Origin: Vibrio coralliirubri
Lineage (GTDB): Bacteria > Pseudomonadota > Gammaproteobacteria > Enterobacterales > Vibrionaceae
Direction of reading: 5' to 3'
NCBI RefSeq assembly: GCF_024347375.1
Contig: NZ_AP025470.1
Location: 1,240,001 to 1,304,000 of the forward strand
Length of the DNA: 64,000 nucleotides
Numbering within the stretch: the stretch's first letter is position 1; each line of letters begins with the position of its first letter. The position numbers and the translations under genes were made by a program. Positions 42,214 to 53,240 of this stretch are shown here, one piece after another. Under the pieces are notes generated by a model. It was not told the DNA's origin. It saw only the letters and a program-made list of their open reading frames with translations, and ran no database searches.

Positions 42214-43194
42214 TTAGTTTGGAACAATTTCGCTGCCGTGAACACCAAATTGCTTAGCAGCATAGGCAACGCGCTCTGCTGGTTTTGGGTATTCAGCTGG
42301 TGTACCCAGGTTTTCAATATGATGCAAGCGAGGTAATAAACCTGCGCCGTTTGCAATCTGTATTGCTAATCCAGGACGAGCGTTTAGCTCCAGTACCATT
42401 GGGCCTTCTTCTTGGTCTAAAACCATGTCCGTACCCATGTAGCCAAGGCCTGTCATTTCCCAAGCACTTGATGCAAGTGTCAGCAGCTTTTCCCAATGCG
42501 GCACTTGTAGTAGCGCCAACTCTTTCCCCGTATCTGGGTGGTGAGTCACTGGGTGGTCAAATTGAACCGCACGAACAGCTTTACCCGTAGCGATACAAAT
42601 ACCTACACCCACAGCACCTTGGTGCAAGTTAGCTTTACCATCAGAAGCTGAAGTCGATAGACGCATCATCGCCATTACAGGGTAGCCCTTGAATACAATG
42701 ATTCGTACATCTGGTACACCCTCGTAACTGAAGCCGTCAAAACACTCGTCAAACTTGATGAGGTTTTCAACTACAGCAACATCGTTCTTACCACCGAGTG
42801 AGAAAAGACCCGCGAGAGCGTTACTGATGTGGCGCTCTACGTCTTCTTCATTGATAGTCGAACCTGATGGCTTGGTGTAAACGCCGTCCTTGTGAGAAGT
42901 CACAACAAGGATACCTTTACCACCACTGCCTTGAGCTGGCTTGATTACGAAACCCGGCCACTCTTTTACCATCTTGTGGATTGTTTTTACTTCAGCTTGA
43001 TGACCAATCACGCCAATCAGTTTTGGTACAGTAGCACCAGCCTGTTCAGCAATGATTTTAGTCTTAAGCTTGTCATCAACGAGTGGATACTTGGAACGAT
43101 CATTGTAGCGACCAATATAACTATGGTTACGCTTGTTCATTCCCATTATGCCTTTGTCTTTCAACCTAAACGGTGAAGTAAACTGATCAAACAT
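42214..43194 (-). CDS. RimK-like ATP-grasp ligase (alpha-L-glutamate ligase-related)
   Basis: A 326-residue ATP-grasp protein of the RimK-related group. ATP-binding residues are in FVIKPAQGSGGKGILVV (82-98) and metal/ATP residues in VLELNARPG (267-275), with PDVRIIVFKG (161-170) between. RimK-type enzymes join glutamate or other amino acids to proteins or metabolites; here the substrate is unknown. It is the last gene of a three-gene operon, four bases after the 7TM gene. A ligase beside a retropepsin-like protease suggests a build-and-cut peptide pathway, which is inference. Confidence 0.85.
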   Translation of the reverse strand: MFDQFTSPFRLKDKGIMGMNKRNHSYIGRYNDRSKYPLVDDKLKTKIIAEQAGATVPKLIGVIGHQAEVKTIHKMVKEWPGFVIKPAQGSGGKGILVVTSHKDGVYTKPSGSTINEEDVERHISNALAGLFSLGGKNDVAVVENLIKFDECFDGFSYEGVPDVRIIVFKGYPVMAMMRLSTSASDGKANLHQGAVGVGICIATGKAVRAVQFDHPVTHHPDTGKELALLQVPHWEKLLTLASSAWEMTGLGYMGTDMVLDQEEGPMVLELNARPGLAIQIANGAGLLPRLHHIENLGTPAEYPKPAERVAYAAKQFGVHGSEIVPN

Positions 43195-43197
43195 AAC

Positions 43198-44703
43198 TTA
43201 GTCCTCCGCTAGCGGTTTAAAGCGACGAAGCTCGGTTAGACGGTATCCTGTGTAGTTACCTAGTAGCAAGATGGTCGCTAGAATAACAAGTTGTAAACCA
43301 ATAAAGTTAAACGTTAAGTGCTGAATGAACGGGTTAGTCATGCCTAAGTAAACAAGAACTGCAGTGAATAGAGAGCCACCACCTTGCAGCATTACTTCTT
43401 TCGCGCCTTCTTCTTCCCATAGGATAGACATACGTTCGATAGTCCAAGATAGGATAATCATTGGGAAGAATGTAATGGATAGACCTTCAGTCAGACCCAC
43501 TTTAAACGCGACCACAGTAAACACAGAGATAATCATGATTACCGTGATGATTACGGCGGATATCCTGGCTACCAAGAGCAAGTTGAGTTTGGACAAGTAA
43601 CTTCGAATAATCAGACCCGTACCTACAATAAGTAGGAAGCCAACAATACCCGTTACCAGTTGTGTTTGTACAAAGGCTACCGCAATCAGTACTGGCATGA
43701 ACGTACCAGACGTTTTCAAACCGATGATGACACGTAGGAACACAACAATCAGAGCACCGATAGGAATCAGCATGATGGTTTTAAACATCGCTTGCTCTTC
43801 TAGCGGTAGGCTGTGAATTGAAAGGTTTAATAGTTGATCAGCAGAGACTTTACTATTGGTTGCTTCCGTTGGTGAAACCTCTTGAGCAATCATAGAGAAG
43901 TGAACTTTACTATTCTGACCGCCAACAACATCCAGTAGAGAAACGTTTGATTCGTCCCAGATGAGTAGGTTTGGTTGAACTTGTTGTTCGCTTGATTCAG
44001 GAGAGAACAGAATCCACTCGTCGTTATCCCAGATCTGAATCATGTTTTGAATCGACTGACGACGACGACCATCTTCTAGCTCGATAACACCGACCACTTT
44101 GTTGTGTATTTTCGCCGCTGAAAGTAGCTTGTGTGTCGCTTCCACTTTGGTCATGTTGTTCAGAATCAGCGCTGAGTTTTGGCTGTCTGGATCATTAAGT
44201 GTTTTGATGAGCTCACGGGTAAAAGTGATATTGTCTGCAGAACGTTTTGTCGCTCTATCAATCAATGCAAGAGAAGCCGCTTCTTCAGGGCCGTCGAAGC
44301 TTGGTTGCGAGACTTCACCTTCTGGTGCGATAGCATCAACTTTTGCTTGGTTGTCGACTAGGAATTGTGTTTTGTAGTAGATGGTTTGAGGGCCATCTGC
44401 GTATCGAATAGACCACTCTGCGCGGCGACCTGATTCGGTATTCAAGTAAGAGATACCGTAACCCGGCGATGAAGCCGATTCGCCGATAAGTGTGTAGTTA
44501 GACTGAGTATGAGGAGCCGCTAAGGAAACTTTTGCTTCTTTGCCTACTGCGTTGAACTCGATGCGAGCTTCAACGTCCCAAACCTGTCTGGTTTCCCCTG
44601 GAGTCCAAGGTACACCGTAGGTCGTATGTCTGAACATACTCAGTGTTATACCTGCCACGATAAGCAGGAATATAGAGATATAAAATGGAATTCTTGACGT
44701 CAT
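43198..44703 (-). CDS. Inactive-transglutaminase domain fused to a 7TM membrane region
   Basis: A 501-residue inner-membrane protein. One N-terminal membrane segment (about 6-24) precedes a periplasmic transglutaminase-like domain (about 30-300). The C-terminal ~190 residues have several closely spaced membrane helices (from FKTIMLIPIGALIVVFLRVII to LTFNFIGLQLVILATILLLGNYTGYRL), fitting the family described as an inactive transglutaminase fused to seven transmembrane helices. The Cys-His-Asp catalytic triad is not recognisable. It starts 17 bases after the lipoprotein gene and is followed four bases later by the ligase gene. Confidence 0.85.
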   Translation of the reverse strand: MTSRIPFYISIFLLIVAGITLSMFRHTTYGVPWTPGETRQVWDVEARIEFNAVGKEAKVSLAAPHTQSNYTLIGESASSPGYGISYLNTESGRRAEWSIRYADGPQTIYYKTQFLVDNQAKVDAIAPEGEVSQPSFDGPEEAASLALIDRATKRSADNITFTRELIKTLNDPDSQNSALILNNMTKVEATHKLLSAAKIHNKVVGVIELEDGRRRQSIQNMIQIWDNDEWILFSPESSEQQVQPNLLIWDESNVSLLDVVGGQNSKVHFSMIAQEVSPTEATNSKVSADQLLNLSIHSLPLEEQAMFKTIMLIPIGALIVVFLRVIIGLKTSGTFMPVLIAVAFVQTQLVTGIVGFLLIVGTGLIIRSYLSKLNLLLVARISAVIITVIMIISVFTVVAFKVGLTEGLSITFFPMIILSWTIERMSILWEEEGAKEVMLQGGGSLFTAVLVYLGMTNPFIQHLTFNFIGLQLVILATILLLGNYTGYRLTELRRFKPLAED

Positions 44704-44720
44704 AGCTTACCCTACTATTG

Positions 44721-45461
44721 TTATTTAACTTCCGTTTGTACGTACTTTTTACTTACATCTACTAGCGCTATGTCTTTGATAAATTCGCGCCCTAGTAATA
44801 CAGGGTGACTCATTTGAGAGCGATCCGCCAATGTAAATTGCGCTTTTTCATGGATTTTTCCAACTTTCACCCATAATTCGATCACAGCTCGACGTTCTGT
44901 TTGATCATTGGTTGATTGACGGATTTTTACATAACGTACAACAGGCGCTTCAATCCATTTCTGGTCTTCTTCAGCTTGGGCTTTGTCGTCTAGGTGAAAT
45001 TTAACCCAGTTCTTGCCGTTACGTTCGAATTCTTTGATATCGACAGCGTTTAAAGAAGAGGTGGTTGCGCCAGTATCAACACGAGCATCAAAACTTTGGG
45101 AGATCGAGTCGATAGACACTTTTTCGATGCCGCCAAGGATAGTCGGTTGTGATGTAGGAGCGATAGGAGCAACGGCAACAGCGACAGGTTCTTCTTCCTC
45201 TAGCTCTTCGATAACCTTGTGTTCCATGTTCGTTAGATGGGTATCTAATTGACTAGAAAGGGTAGTAATTTCGTCTTCTAAGCTTTCAATATAATCACTT
45301 TGATTGCTTAGTTGCAGTTCAAGATTTTGAACCTTATTTGCGATGTTTGTCTCTGAGCGGGAAATAGCGTCGAGAGTTTCTTGGTGATAGGTAGCACCAT
45401 TTGTAAGAGTACAGCCAGAGAGCAAACCAACCGCCACAATAGGCGATAATCGCTTAAACAT
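44721..45461 (-). CDS. Lipoprotein with retropepsin-like aspartic protease domain
   Basis: A 246-residue lipoprotein. The lipobox is LLSGC with Cys17 and the start at 45461 has AAAGG seven bases upstream. A coiled coil (about 35-85) and an acidic linker (EELEEEEPVAVAVAP) precede a retropepsin-like domain beginning near 112. The active motif is VDTGATTSSLNA with Asp129; this family is also named ATP-dependent zinc protease. It should work at the periplasmic face of a membrane. It heads the operon with the 7TM and ATP-grasp genes. Substrate unknown. Confidence 0.86.
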   Translation of the reverse strand: MFKRLSPIVAVGLLSGCTLTNGATYHQETLDAISRSETNIANKVQNLELQLSNQSDYIESLEDEITTLSSQLDTHLTNMEHKVIEELEEEEPVAVAVAPIAPTSQPTILGGIEKVSIDSISQSFDARVDTGATTSSLNAVDIKEFERNGKNWVKFHLDDKAQAEEDQKWIEAPVVRYVKIRQSTNDQTERRAVIELWVKVGKIHEKAQFTLADRSQMSHPVLLGREFIKDIALVDVSKKYVQTEVK

Positions 45462-45514
45462 AAAAAAACCTTTGAGAATTAGAGAATAGTTTAGACTATT
45501 TAGAAGTTTAGCCC

Positions 45515-45540
45515 ACAAAAAAGGATGCGTGAAGCATCCT
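45515..45540 (-). terminator. Terminator downstream of cmoB
   Basis: On the minus strand AGGATGC pairs with GCATCCT (45522-45528 with 45534-45540), followed by six T. Confidence 0.8.
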
Positions 45541-45665
45541 ATTGTAAGAGTCTGGTCATATTGAATCGCAATGTGAGCGCTACGCCAATTATTGCTATTT
45601 GAAATAGCTCACTTATTAAACATAAGTCAATTTTTGTTCAATTCGTGAGCTCAGGAAGCAAAGTT

Positions 45666-45691
45666 CACCGTGAGATTGACGGTGGCTTTTT
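45666..45691 (+). terminator. Terminator-like hairpin with no gene attached
   Basis: CACCGT (45666-45671) pairs with ACGGTG (45679-45684), followed by GC and five T on the plus strand. No plus-strand gene precedes it, so it could end a short RNA, or be chance. Confidence 0.4.
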
Positions 45692-45773
45692 GACCATGCA
45701 AGCCATTGTTTTGCTGCCTTAATAGGCTTGTGTTTTATTTACTCAATATGCCACTGCTTTGTGGGCAGTAAAT

Positions 45774-46745
45774 CTATGGCTTTGTTGCTACCAGAATCGC
45801 ACGTCTCGGTGCAGGGTGACCTTCAACCGTTTTACTTGGATCGTTCGGATCTAGGTAATCTGGAAGAGAGTTGTGTGTCATCCATTCTGTGGTGCGTTGT
45901 TCACCAATTGTCGTGACATTTTCGTCAACGATTCGTACGTCTTCAAAACCAACTTGTTCTAGCCAGCGTTTCAGTGCGCGAGCTGAAGGGAAGAAGTAGA
46001 CGTTTCTCATTTGCGCGTAACGGTCAACAGGAACCAGTACCGCATTTTCGTCGCCTTCGATAACCAAGGTTTCAAGAACCAGTTCACCGCCAGACACCAA
46101 TTGGTCTTTTAGTTGAATCAAGTGGTCCAGTGGTGAACGACGATGGTAAAGCACGCCCATGCTGAATACCGTGTCGTAGGCTTCTAGCTTTGGCAGCTGC
46201 TCAATACCTAGAGGTAATAGGTGAGCTCGTTGGTCATCGCCCATCAACTTACGAATTGCTTCAAACTGAACCAAGAACAGGTGAGAAGGATCGATACCAA
46301 CCGTTAAGCGGGCACCTTCACCCAGCATGCGCCACATGTGGTAACCATTGCCACAACCTACATCGAGAACCGAACGGTTTTTCAATGGAGAGATATGTGG
46401 AAGCACACGATCCCATTTCCAATCACTGCGCCATTCAGTATCGATATGAATATCGTGAACCGTGTAAGGTCCTTTTCTCCATGGGTGGAACGTCTTTAAT
46501 AGGCTTTCTAACTTTTTAAGCTCGCCCGTGTGAAACGGTGTTGAGCTGCTAATCGTCACTGAATTTTTCAGATCAACTTGGTCTGGCACACCTTGTGGAA
46601 TCTTGTTTAGTGCACGTAACCAGCGGTCAAAATCACCGTGCTCTGCATTTTGCCAATCGGTCAGTTGCTGTGGCAGGACATTTAGCCACGGCTGAAGGCG
46701 AGTATCTTGGGCAATAAGTTGATAAAAATTGGCAAAATTAAACAT
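45774..46745 (-). CDS. cmoB: tRNA U34 carboxymethyltransferase CmoB
   Basis: Transfers the carboxymethyl group of carboxy-SAM to ho5U34, giving cmo5U34 in tRNA. It is 323 residues, the E. coli length. The SAM-type fold has [28 protein letters not shown] near 125-152, and [19 protein letters not shown] ([15 protein letters not shown]) further on. It takes the product of CmoA, whose gene is 186 bases upstream on the same strand. The wider gap between cmoA and cmoB holds an extragenic palindrome. Confidence 0.95.
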   Translation of the reverse strand: MFNFANFYQLIAQDTRLQPWLNVLPQQLTDWQNAEHGDFDRWLRALNKIPQGVPDQVDLKNSVTISSSTPFHTGELKKLESLLKTFHPWRKGPYTVHDIHIDTEWRSDWKWDRVLPHISPLKNRSVLDVGCGNGYHMWRMLGEGARLTVGIDPSHLFLVQFEAIRKLMGDDQRAHLLPLGIEQLPKLEAYDTVFSMGVLYHRRSPLDHLIQLKDQLVSGGELVLETLVIEGDENAVLVPVDRYAQMRNVYFFPSARALKRWLEQVGFEDVRIVDENVTTIGEQRTTEWMTHNSLPDYLDPNDPSKTVEGHPAPRRAILVATKP

Positions 46746-46799
46746 AGGTTTTCACTGAGTTGGTGGTGTAGAAATTAAATTTGTCACTCGATTGAGAGT

Positions 46800-46890
46800 A
46801 TGGACCAACATGCTAGGGAGTCTCGTTTATCGTGTTTGATAAGAGATCCCCAACTCGCTCGTTCCTCGCTCTTGAGGATGACATTTTAGT
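46800..46890. repeat. Extragenic palindrome-like element between cmoA and cmoB
   Basis: ATCCCCAA and TTGAGGAT pair (7 of 8) across a loop containing CTCGCTCGTTCCTCGCTC. It resembles the repetitive extragenic palindromes common in vibrio genomes, but only one copy is seen here, so repetition is not proved. Confidence 0.4.
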
Positions 46891-46931
46891 ACGTGCTAAC
46901 GGTGTCGCGACGGTTACGTAATCGAAAATGT

Positions 46932-47678
<747 letters not shown>

Positions 47679-47799
47679 TCAGCGTAATTGGCACAAAATT
47701 CGTACCAAATAAAAGGGGACGTATTTTACGTAAAAAAAGCGCCACTGTCACGAAAACTGAGATTTAGCTCAAGGTTCGTAGCTACTCATAGATGATGGG

Positions 47800-48705
47800 T
47801 TAAAACATCGAGATTTGATGATTGCCTTTTTGAGCCGGAAACTGAGCCAGATCGGGCAGTAATAATGACGTATTTTCAGACACTTGCTTTTGTAGCCGCT
47901 TATAAATAGCAGTCGCAAGTTCAGGTGCGTGGTTATTGTCTGGGGTGTGGATCATTAAATAGGGCTGCTTGCCTTCATTGATCCAGTTTGGGATTTTGGC
48001 AAACCAAGGCTTAAAAAACTCAATGTTAGGTTCTTGGTCTGGGTGACCAATAAATCGAATCATTGGGTTATTGGCGGTCGCAATTGCATGAACAGGAACA
48101 CGCGGTTTTTTCTGATGCGCATCGATCACCGCTTCTGTGGTGGGTGGCGCAGAGAAAACGGGGCGGCTGTCCATAATGATGCGATTGATGCCTTCCTCAA
48201 CCAGCCATTGGTTGAAGCGTTTTTCCGCATCGCCCTTGTCAAAGAAACCCAAGTGTCGAACTTCGACGCCGAGCAGCATATCTTTTGGGAATAAGGTGCA
48301 AAACTTTTGTAGGGCAGGCAGCATGCTGGGTTCAAAGCTATGTGGCAGTTGAATCGTCCATTGGCCAATGCGGTCGTGCAGTGGCGACATGGTCATCAAG
48401 AACTCTTTGAGCTCTGCTTGGCAGTGTCTGAGTTGCTGCTGGTGGGTGATGAATTTGGGCAATTTGAAGGTGAACTTGAAATCATCGTGACTGGCGGCTT
48501 TCCAATTATGAACGGTAGACACACTTGGCGTAGCGTAAAAGGTCGTGTTGCCCTCAACAGTATGAAAAACTTGCGTGTACTTTTCTAGGCGTTCGGCAGG
48601 CTTGGTTCCCTTGCCATAGAACTGACTTTGCCACTCAGAGTGAGACCACATGGTTAATCCAAGTCTTAGAGGTAAAGTTTCTGTTGTTATTACACGATCA
48701 TCCAT
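47800..48705 (-). CDS. yecE: DUF72 (YecE) family protein
   Basis: A 301-residue TIM-barrel-like DUF72 protein of unknown function. The start LRLGLTMWSHSEWQSQFYG, the motif KLPKFITHQ-x-LRHC and the C-terminal YLMIHTPDNNHAPELA are family typical. In E. coli yecE is in the same aspS/yecE/cmoA/cmoB neighbourhood. It has no catalytic assignment. Confidence 0.85.
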   Translation of the reverse strand: MDDRVITTETLPLRLGLTMWSHSEWQSQFYGKGTKPAERLEKYTQVFHTVEGNTTFYATPSVSTVHNWKAASHDDFKFTFKLPKFITHQQQLRHCQAELKEFLMTMSPLHDRIGQWTIQLPHSFEPSMLPALQKFCTLFPKDMLLGVEVRHLGFFDKGDAEKRFNQWLVEEGINRIIMDSRPVFSAPPTTEAVIDAHQKKPRVPVHAIATANNPMIRFIGHPDQEPNIEFFKPWFAKIPNWINEGKQPYLMIHTPDNNHAPELATAIYKRLQKQVSENTSLLLPDLAQFPAQKGNHQISMF

Positions 48706-48785
48706 CTATTACACCGTTATCCGTCACGCCATCAGTCATTACAAAAAGTTTTTGGGTTGAAACGAAAATCTACTTTACGAGAGTT

Positions 48786-48815
48786 TTGCTGATTAAGGTA
48801 CTTTCGAGATATAAT
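48786..48815 (+). promoter_or_regulatory. Likely sigma-70 promoter of aspS
   Basis: A perfect TATAAT (48810-48815) with TTGCTG at 48786-48791 (spacer 18) lies about 205 bases before aspS. The rest of this 314-base divergent gap shows nothing else that could be named. Confidence 0.45.
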
Positions 48816-49019
48816 TATCGCAATTTTTTCGGTTTTGATGAATCTTTGCGCACTTGATGGGCTAAAAAGCAGCAAAGCCAGATAAAACACAATAAATTCG
48901 AATGCGGAAGGTCGATTTTAAGCGAGTTTCCGCGTATAAATGATCCTTTGCTCTGTAGGGCTATTCTGATACCTACAGCTTGGAAATTAGTAAATTATTA
49001 AGAGATTGGGAAATTCATT

Positions 49020-50798
49020 ATGCGTACCCATTACTGTGGTAACCTGAACAAGTCCCTGGCGGGACAAACTGTAGAACTGTGCGGCTGGGTAAACCGTCGC
49101 CGTGATTTAGGCGGTCTTATCTTTATTGATATGCGTGATCGTGAAGGCATCGTTCAGGTTGTTGTCGATCCAGATATGAAAGATATCTTCCCGATCGCTA
49201 ACCAACTGCGTAATGAATTCTGTATCAAGTTTACTGGTGAAGTACGTGTTCGTCCGGACAGCCAAGTAAATAAAGACATGGCTACTGGTGAAGTAGAACT
49301 TTACGCGACTGGTCTAGAGATCATCAACCGTTCAGAAGCGCTTCCACTAGACTTCAACCAAACGAACTCTGAAGAGCAGCGTCTTAAGTACCGTTACATC
49401 GATCTTCGTCGTCCAGAAATGAGCGACCGTATCAAGCTTCGTGCACGTGCTTCTAGCTTCGTTCGTCGTTTCCTAGATGAGAACCTATTCCTAGACATCG
49501 AAACGCCAGTACTAACAAAAGCGACACCAGAAGGTGCTCGTGACTACCTAGTACCAAGCCGTGTTCACAAAGGTAGCTTCTACGCACTTCCTCAATCTCC
49601 TCAGCTGTTCAAGCAACTGCTGATGATGTCTGGTTTTGACCGTTACTACCAAATCGTTAAATGTTTCCGTGATGAAGATTTACGTGCTGACCGTCAGCCT
49701 GAATTTACTCAAATCGATATCGAAACATCTTTCATGACTTCTCAAGAAGTACGTAACGTGACTGAGAAGCTTGTTCACGATATGTGGAAAGAACTTCTAG
49801 ATGTTGAACTAGGTCAATTCCCAGTAATGCCTTTCTCTGAAGCGATTCGTCGTTTCGGTTCTGATAAGCCAGACCTACGTAACCCACTAGAGCTAGTTGA
49901 CGTTGCTGACTTGGTTAAAGACGTTGAGTTCAAAGTATTCTCTGGCCCAGCTAACGACGAAAAAGGTCGCGTAGCGGTTATCCGTGTACCAGGTGGTGCT
50001 AAGCTAACTCGTAAGCAAATCGACGGTTACGCTGAACACGTAAACATCTACGGCGCGAAAGGCTTAGCTTGGATGAAGGTTAACGACCGTGCTGCAGGCA
50101 TGGAAGGTATTCAATCTCCAGTTGCTAAGTTCCTAAGCGAAGACGTAATCAACGGTATTCTAGATCGCACTCAAGCTGAATCTGGCGATATCATTCTGTT
50201 CGGCGCAGACAAAGCGGGCATCGTTGCTGAAGCAATGGGCGCACTTCGTCTTAAACTAGGTACGGATCTAGAGCTAACAGACACATCTGCATGGGCTCCA
50301 CTGTGGGTTGTTGACTTCCCAATGTTCGAAGAAGACGGCGAAGGTAACCTACACGCAATGCACCACCCATTCACATCACCACTAAGTGTGAACGCGGAAG
50401 AGCTAAAAGCGAACCCAGCAGCAGCAAACTCTGATGCATACGACATGGTAATCAACGGCTACGAAGTAGGCGGCGGTTCTGTACGTATTCACAACGCAGA
50501 AATGCAAACAGCGGTATTTGGTATCCTAGGTATCGAAGCACAAGAGCAACAAGAGAAGTTCGGCTTCCTACTTGAAGCACTTAAGTACGGTACGCCACCT
50601 CACGCAGGTCTAGCATTCGGTCTTGACCGTCTAGCAATGCTGCTTTGTGGTACTGAGAACATCCGTGACGTTATCGCATTCCCGAAAACAACAGCTGCAG
50701 CATGTCTACTAACAGACGCGCCAAGCCTAGCGAACCCAGCATCACTGGAAGAGCTAGCAATCGCAGTTAAATTGGCAGAGAAAAAAGAGCAAGCGTAA
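49020..50798 (+). CDS. aspS: Aspartyl-tRNA synthetase
   Basis: A 592-residue class IIb synthetase that charges tRNA-Asp. It has an N-terminal OB-fold anticodon-binding domain (1-110), motif 2 ([28 protein letters not shown], near 210-238), a bacterial insertion domain and the C-terminal motif 3 ([21 protein letters not shown]). The ~280-440 bacterial GAD insert is present, so it is the discriminating bacterial type. Its terminator lies at 50884-50918. Confidence 0.97.
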   Translation: MRTHYCGNLNKSLAGQTVELCGWVNRRRDLGGLIFIDMRDREGIVQVVVDPDMKDIFPIANQLRNEFCIKFTGEVRVRPDSQVNKDMATGEVELYATGLEIINRSEALPLDFNQTNSEEQRLKYRYIDLRRPEMSDRIKLRARASSFVRRFLDENLFLDIETPVLTKATPEGARDYLVPSRVHKGSFYALPQSPQLFKQLLMMSGFDRYYQIVKCFRDEDLRADRQPEFTQIDIETSFMTSQEVRNVTEKLVHDMWKELLDVELGQFPVMPFSEAIRRFGSDKPDLRNPLELVDVADLVKDVEFKVFSGPANDEKGRVAVIRVPGGAKLTRKQIDGYAEHVNIYGAKGLAWMKVNDRAAGMEGIQSPVAKFLSEDVINGILDRTQAESGDIILFGADKAGIVAEAMGALRLKLGTDLELTDTSAWAPLWVVDFPMFEEDGEGNLHAMHHPFTSPLSVNAEELKANPAAANSDAYDMVINGYEVGGGSVRIHNAEMQTAVFGILGIEAQEQQEKFGFLLEALKYGTPPHAGLAFGLDRLAMLLCGTENIRDVIAFPKTTAAACLLTDAPSLANPASLEELAIAVKLAEKKEQA

Positions 50799-50883
50799 GC
50801 CTGTTATCTTTTCTTGTTGATGAAGAGCTCCTACTTGATAGAGAGCTCTTAATTAATTAGCCGAGACTTGCCAGTAAATTAGA

Positions 50884-50918
50884 AAATGCCCGTTAATTTG
50901 ACGGGCATTTTTTTTTGC
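50884..50918 (+). terminator. Terminator of aspS
   Basis: AAATGCCCGT (50884-50893) pairs with ACGGGCATTT (50901-50910), followed by more T. Confidence 0.9.
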
Positions 50919-50969
50919 GTTCGATATACTAAGCTCATAAAGCATGTATAAATAATCAGTATTGAAGTT

Positions 50970-51491
50970 ATGTCTATTATCTTAGGGATTGACCCTGGCT
51001 CGCGTATTACCGGCTATGGCGTGATTCGTCAAAATGGTCGCCATCTATATTACTTAGGTAGCGGTTGTATCCGCACCTCTGAAAAAGAATTGCCGGGCCG
51101 ACTCAAACAAATCTACGCAGGTGTGAGCGAAATCATCACTCAGTTTCAGCCGGATGTGTTTGCGATAGAGCAGGTCTTCATGGCGAAGAATGCGGATTCT
51201 GCACTTAAGCTGGGACAAGCTCGTGGCAGTGCGATAGTGGCAGCGGTAAATGCTGATCTGCCCGTTCATGAATATGCGGCTCGCCTAATCAAACAAGCAG
51301 TGACAGGTAATGGTGGTGCAGATAAGTCTATGGTTCAGAACATGGTGATGAGCATGCTTAAGTTACCCGCTAAACCACAGGCCGATGCTGCCGATGCTCT
51401 AGGCGTAGCGATCACTCACGCCAACACCAATAAAACCTTGGTAGCTCTTGCTGGTAAAGCGACAGGCGCGAGAAAAGGGCGTTACCGTTAA
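50970..51491 (+). CDS. ruvC: Holliday junction resolvase RuvC
   Basis: A 173-residue endonuclease that cuts Holliday junctions after RuvAB branch migration. The four catalytic acids are visible: Asp8 (GIDPGSR), Glu67 (AIEQVFM), Asp139 and Asp142 (QADAADAL). The usual 3-gene ruv group is split here by an MCP gene. No terminator is evident between ruvC and the MCP gene. Confidence 0.96.
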   Translation: MSIILGIDPGSRITGYGVIRQNGRHLYYLGSGCIRTSEKELPGRLKQIYAGVSEIITQFQPDVFAIEQVFMAKNADSALKLGQARGSAIVAAVNADLPVHEYAARLIKQAVTGNGGADKSMVQNMVMSMLKLPAKPQADAADALGVAITHANTNKTLVALAGKATGARKGRYR

Positions 51492-51687
51492 TCTCATCCC
51501 TCTATTTTCTGAAAGCTTGCATTACTTGAGCCTGACGCTTCGTTTGGCTCATATCAAAACAATACTCACCTAAATCCTTGATGAAATGAGATCTTTCGAA
51601 CAGAACCCAGATAATAACATTGCGTATCATTTAACATGTCATTAACATTGGTCGGAGGTCTTACAAGTTAATCAAGGATGATCACTG

Positions 51688-53142
51688 ATGAACCCAATCA
51701 AGCTGTGGCGCGCGCTGTTTCTACCCAAAAGTAATGGATGGAATAGCAACGAAGTCAGACAAGCCGATATCTTATTACTCTTCACTTTTATCGCATTCTT
51801 CGTGGGTGTCTACAGCCTCATCAAGTGGACCAAGCATGAAGAGCAATTACTGGTTGCCACTTCCGTATTTCTTATCGCCTTTGAATTAGTTTCAGCGCTT
51901 TTATTACGCATTACCCGAAAGCCTAGCTTGGCATTGAACTTTGGCTTTGTCGGCATGGCGGTGCACGCCCTGAATATCATCTACCAAAGCGGTGGCGTGG
52001 TTGAGTCTACTCAGGCTTATTGGGTGCCGTTGTTAGTGGTTGCTTTTTTCCTGTCAGGAACTCGGATTGTCGCCCTTGTATGGAGTGGGTTAGTGATTGG
52101 CGTTTCACTGGTGATGACTTCAGCTCATCTTGATGGCTTTGAATTTCCGCAGTTAGTACTTACTCCGGAAGCGATAGTGGTTGAAACGTGGTCTGGTGTG
52201 ATCATGCCGCTGGTGGTGATTTGCATTGCTCAAGCCTTTACCGCTAAGCAAAAAGAGGTGGCGATTGAAATGGCAGAAGATGCGATTTCGGAAAGCCAAC
52301 AGATTGCCAATCAAGCGACGCAAAGTGAAGGTCGACTTTCTATTGTCCTTGACCAAGCGAACTCAAACTCTGAAAGCTTACAGGGCGTATCTGTCCATTT
52401 AGATCAGCAGTCTCAAGATCTGCATGCTCAAGTTGAAGTGTTGAACATCAATTGCGAATCTCAGGCGAGTGCAGCAGAACAGATGAGCCAACAACTGCAT
52501 CAAATGACTCAAGGCATCGAAGAATCCAATTCATTCGTGGGTGAACTGAAAGAGCGCAGTGAAGCGGTCGGAACCAAAGCGCAGAAGAGTTCAGAATCAC
52601 TAGAAGCCTCAACCAGTGCAATCAGCCAGATCATTCAAAGTAATCAAGAGATCATGAAAGTCGCTGATTTGATTACCTCGGTTGCTGAGCAAACCAACTT
52701 ATTAGCTCTTAACGCAGCAATAGAAGCAGCACGCGCCGGAGAGCAAGGGCGAGGTTTTGCGGTAGTTGCAGACCAAGTGAGAGAGCTATCGGCGAAAAGT
52801 AGCCACTCCGCGATAGAAATTCGAACCTTATTAGACCGAAGTAAAGAAGAAGTGGAACATGGAAGAGCCATCATTGAAACCACGGCCAATGAAATGAACG
52901 GCATTATCTCCGAGGTTCAAACCATCTCGACCGACGTTAACCAACTGACTAATATTATGGCGATGCAGATGAGCTCATTGAAAGAACTCGATCTCGCGAG
53001 TTCAGAAGTGGCACAGAGCGTTGCAGAAACTAAATCCGTGTCAGGTTTAGTCGCTAATTATGGTTCTGAACTGACCGGGCATGTCACCTCAGTAAAAGAA
53101 CTGGTCGAAAGCTTAAACAGCGTGGTTTCCCAAGCTAAGTAA
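51688..53142 (+). CDS. Methyl-accepting chemotaxis protein without a classical sensor domain
   Basis: A 484-residue chemoreceptor with about six hydrophobic segments in the first 195 residues ([99 protein letters not shown]), short loops and no periplasmic ligand domain. No clear HAMP is seen. The signalling part has the highly conserved hairpin [38 protein letters not shown]. The ligand is unknown; a sensing role at the membrane is inference. It interrupts ruvC-ruvA and has its own terminator. Confidence 0.85.
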   Translation: MNPIKLWRALFLPKSNGWNSNEVRQADILLLFTFIAFFVGVYSLIKWTKHEEQLLVATSVFLIAFELVSALLLRITRKPSLALNFGFVGMAVHALNIIYQSGGVVESTQAYWVPLLVVAFFLSGTRIVALVWSGLVIGVSLVMTSAHLDGFEFPQLVLTPEAIVVETWSGVIMPLVVICIAQAFTAKQKEVAIEMAEDAISESQQIANQATQSEGRLSIVLDQANSNSESLQGVSVHLDQQSQDLHAQVEVLNINCESQASAAEQMSQQLHQMTQGIEESNSFVGELKERSEAVGTKAQKSSESLEASTSAISQIIQSNQEIMKVADLITSVAEQTNLLALNAAIEAARAGEQGRGFAVVADQVRELSAKSSHSAIEIRTLLDRSKEEVEHGRAIIETTANEMNGIISEVQTISTDVNQLTNIMAMQMSSLKELDLASSEVAQSVAETKSVSGLVANYGSELTGHVTSVKELVESLNSVVSQAK

Positions 53143-53171
53143 GCTTAAATAAATCATCCTAATAAACACAA

Positions 53172-53199
53172 AGAACTGGATAAGCATCCAGTTCTTTTA
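53172..53199 (+). terminator. Terminator of the MCP gene
   Basis: AGAACTGGAT (53172-53181) pairs with ATCCAGTTCT (53186-53195) around AAGC, followed by T. Confidence 0.88.
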
Positions 53200-53240
53200 T
53201 ATTCTGTCCCTCAAATTATATTCCATCAAGAGAGTGAATT

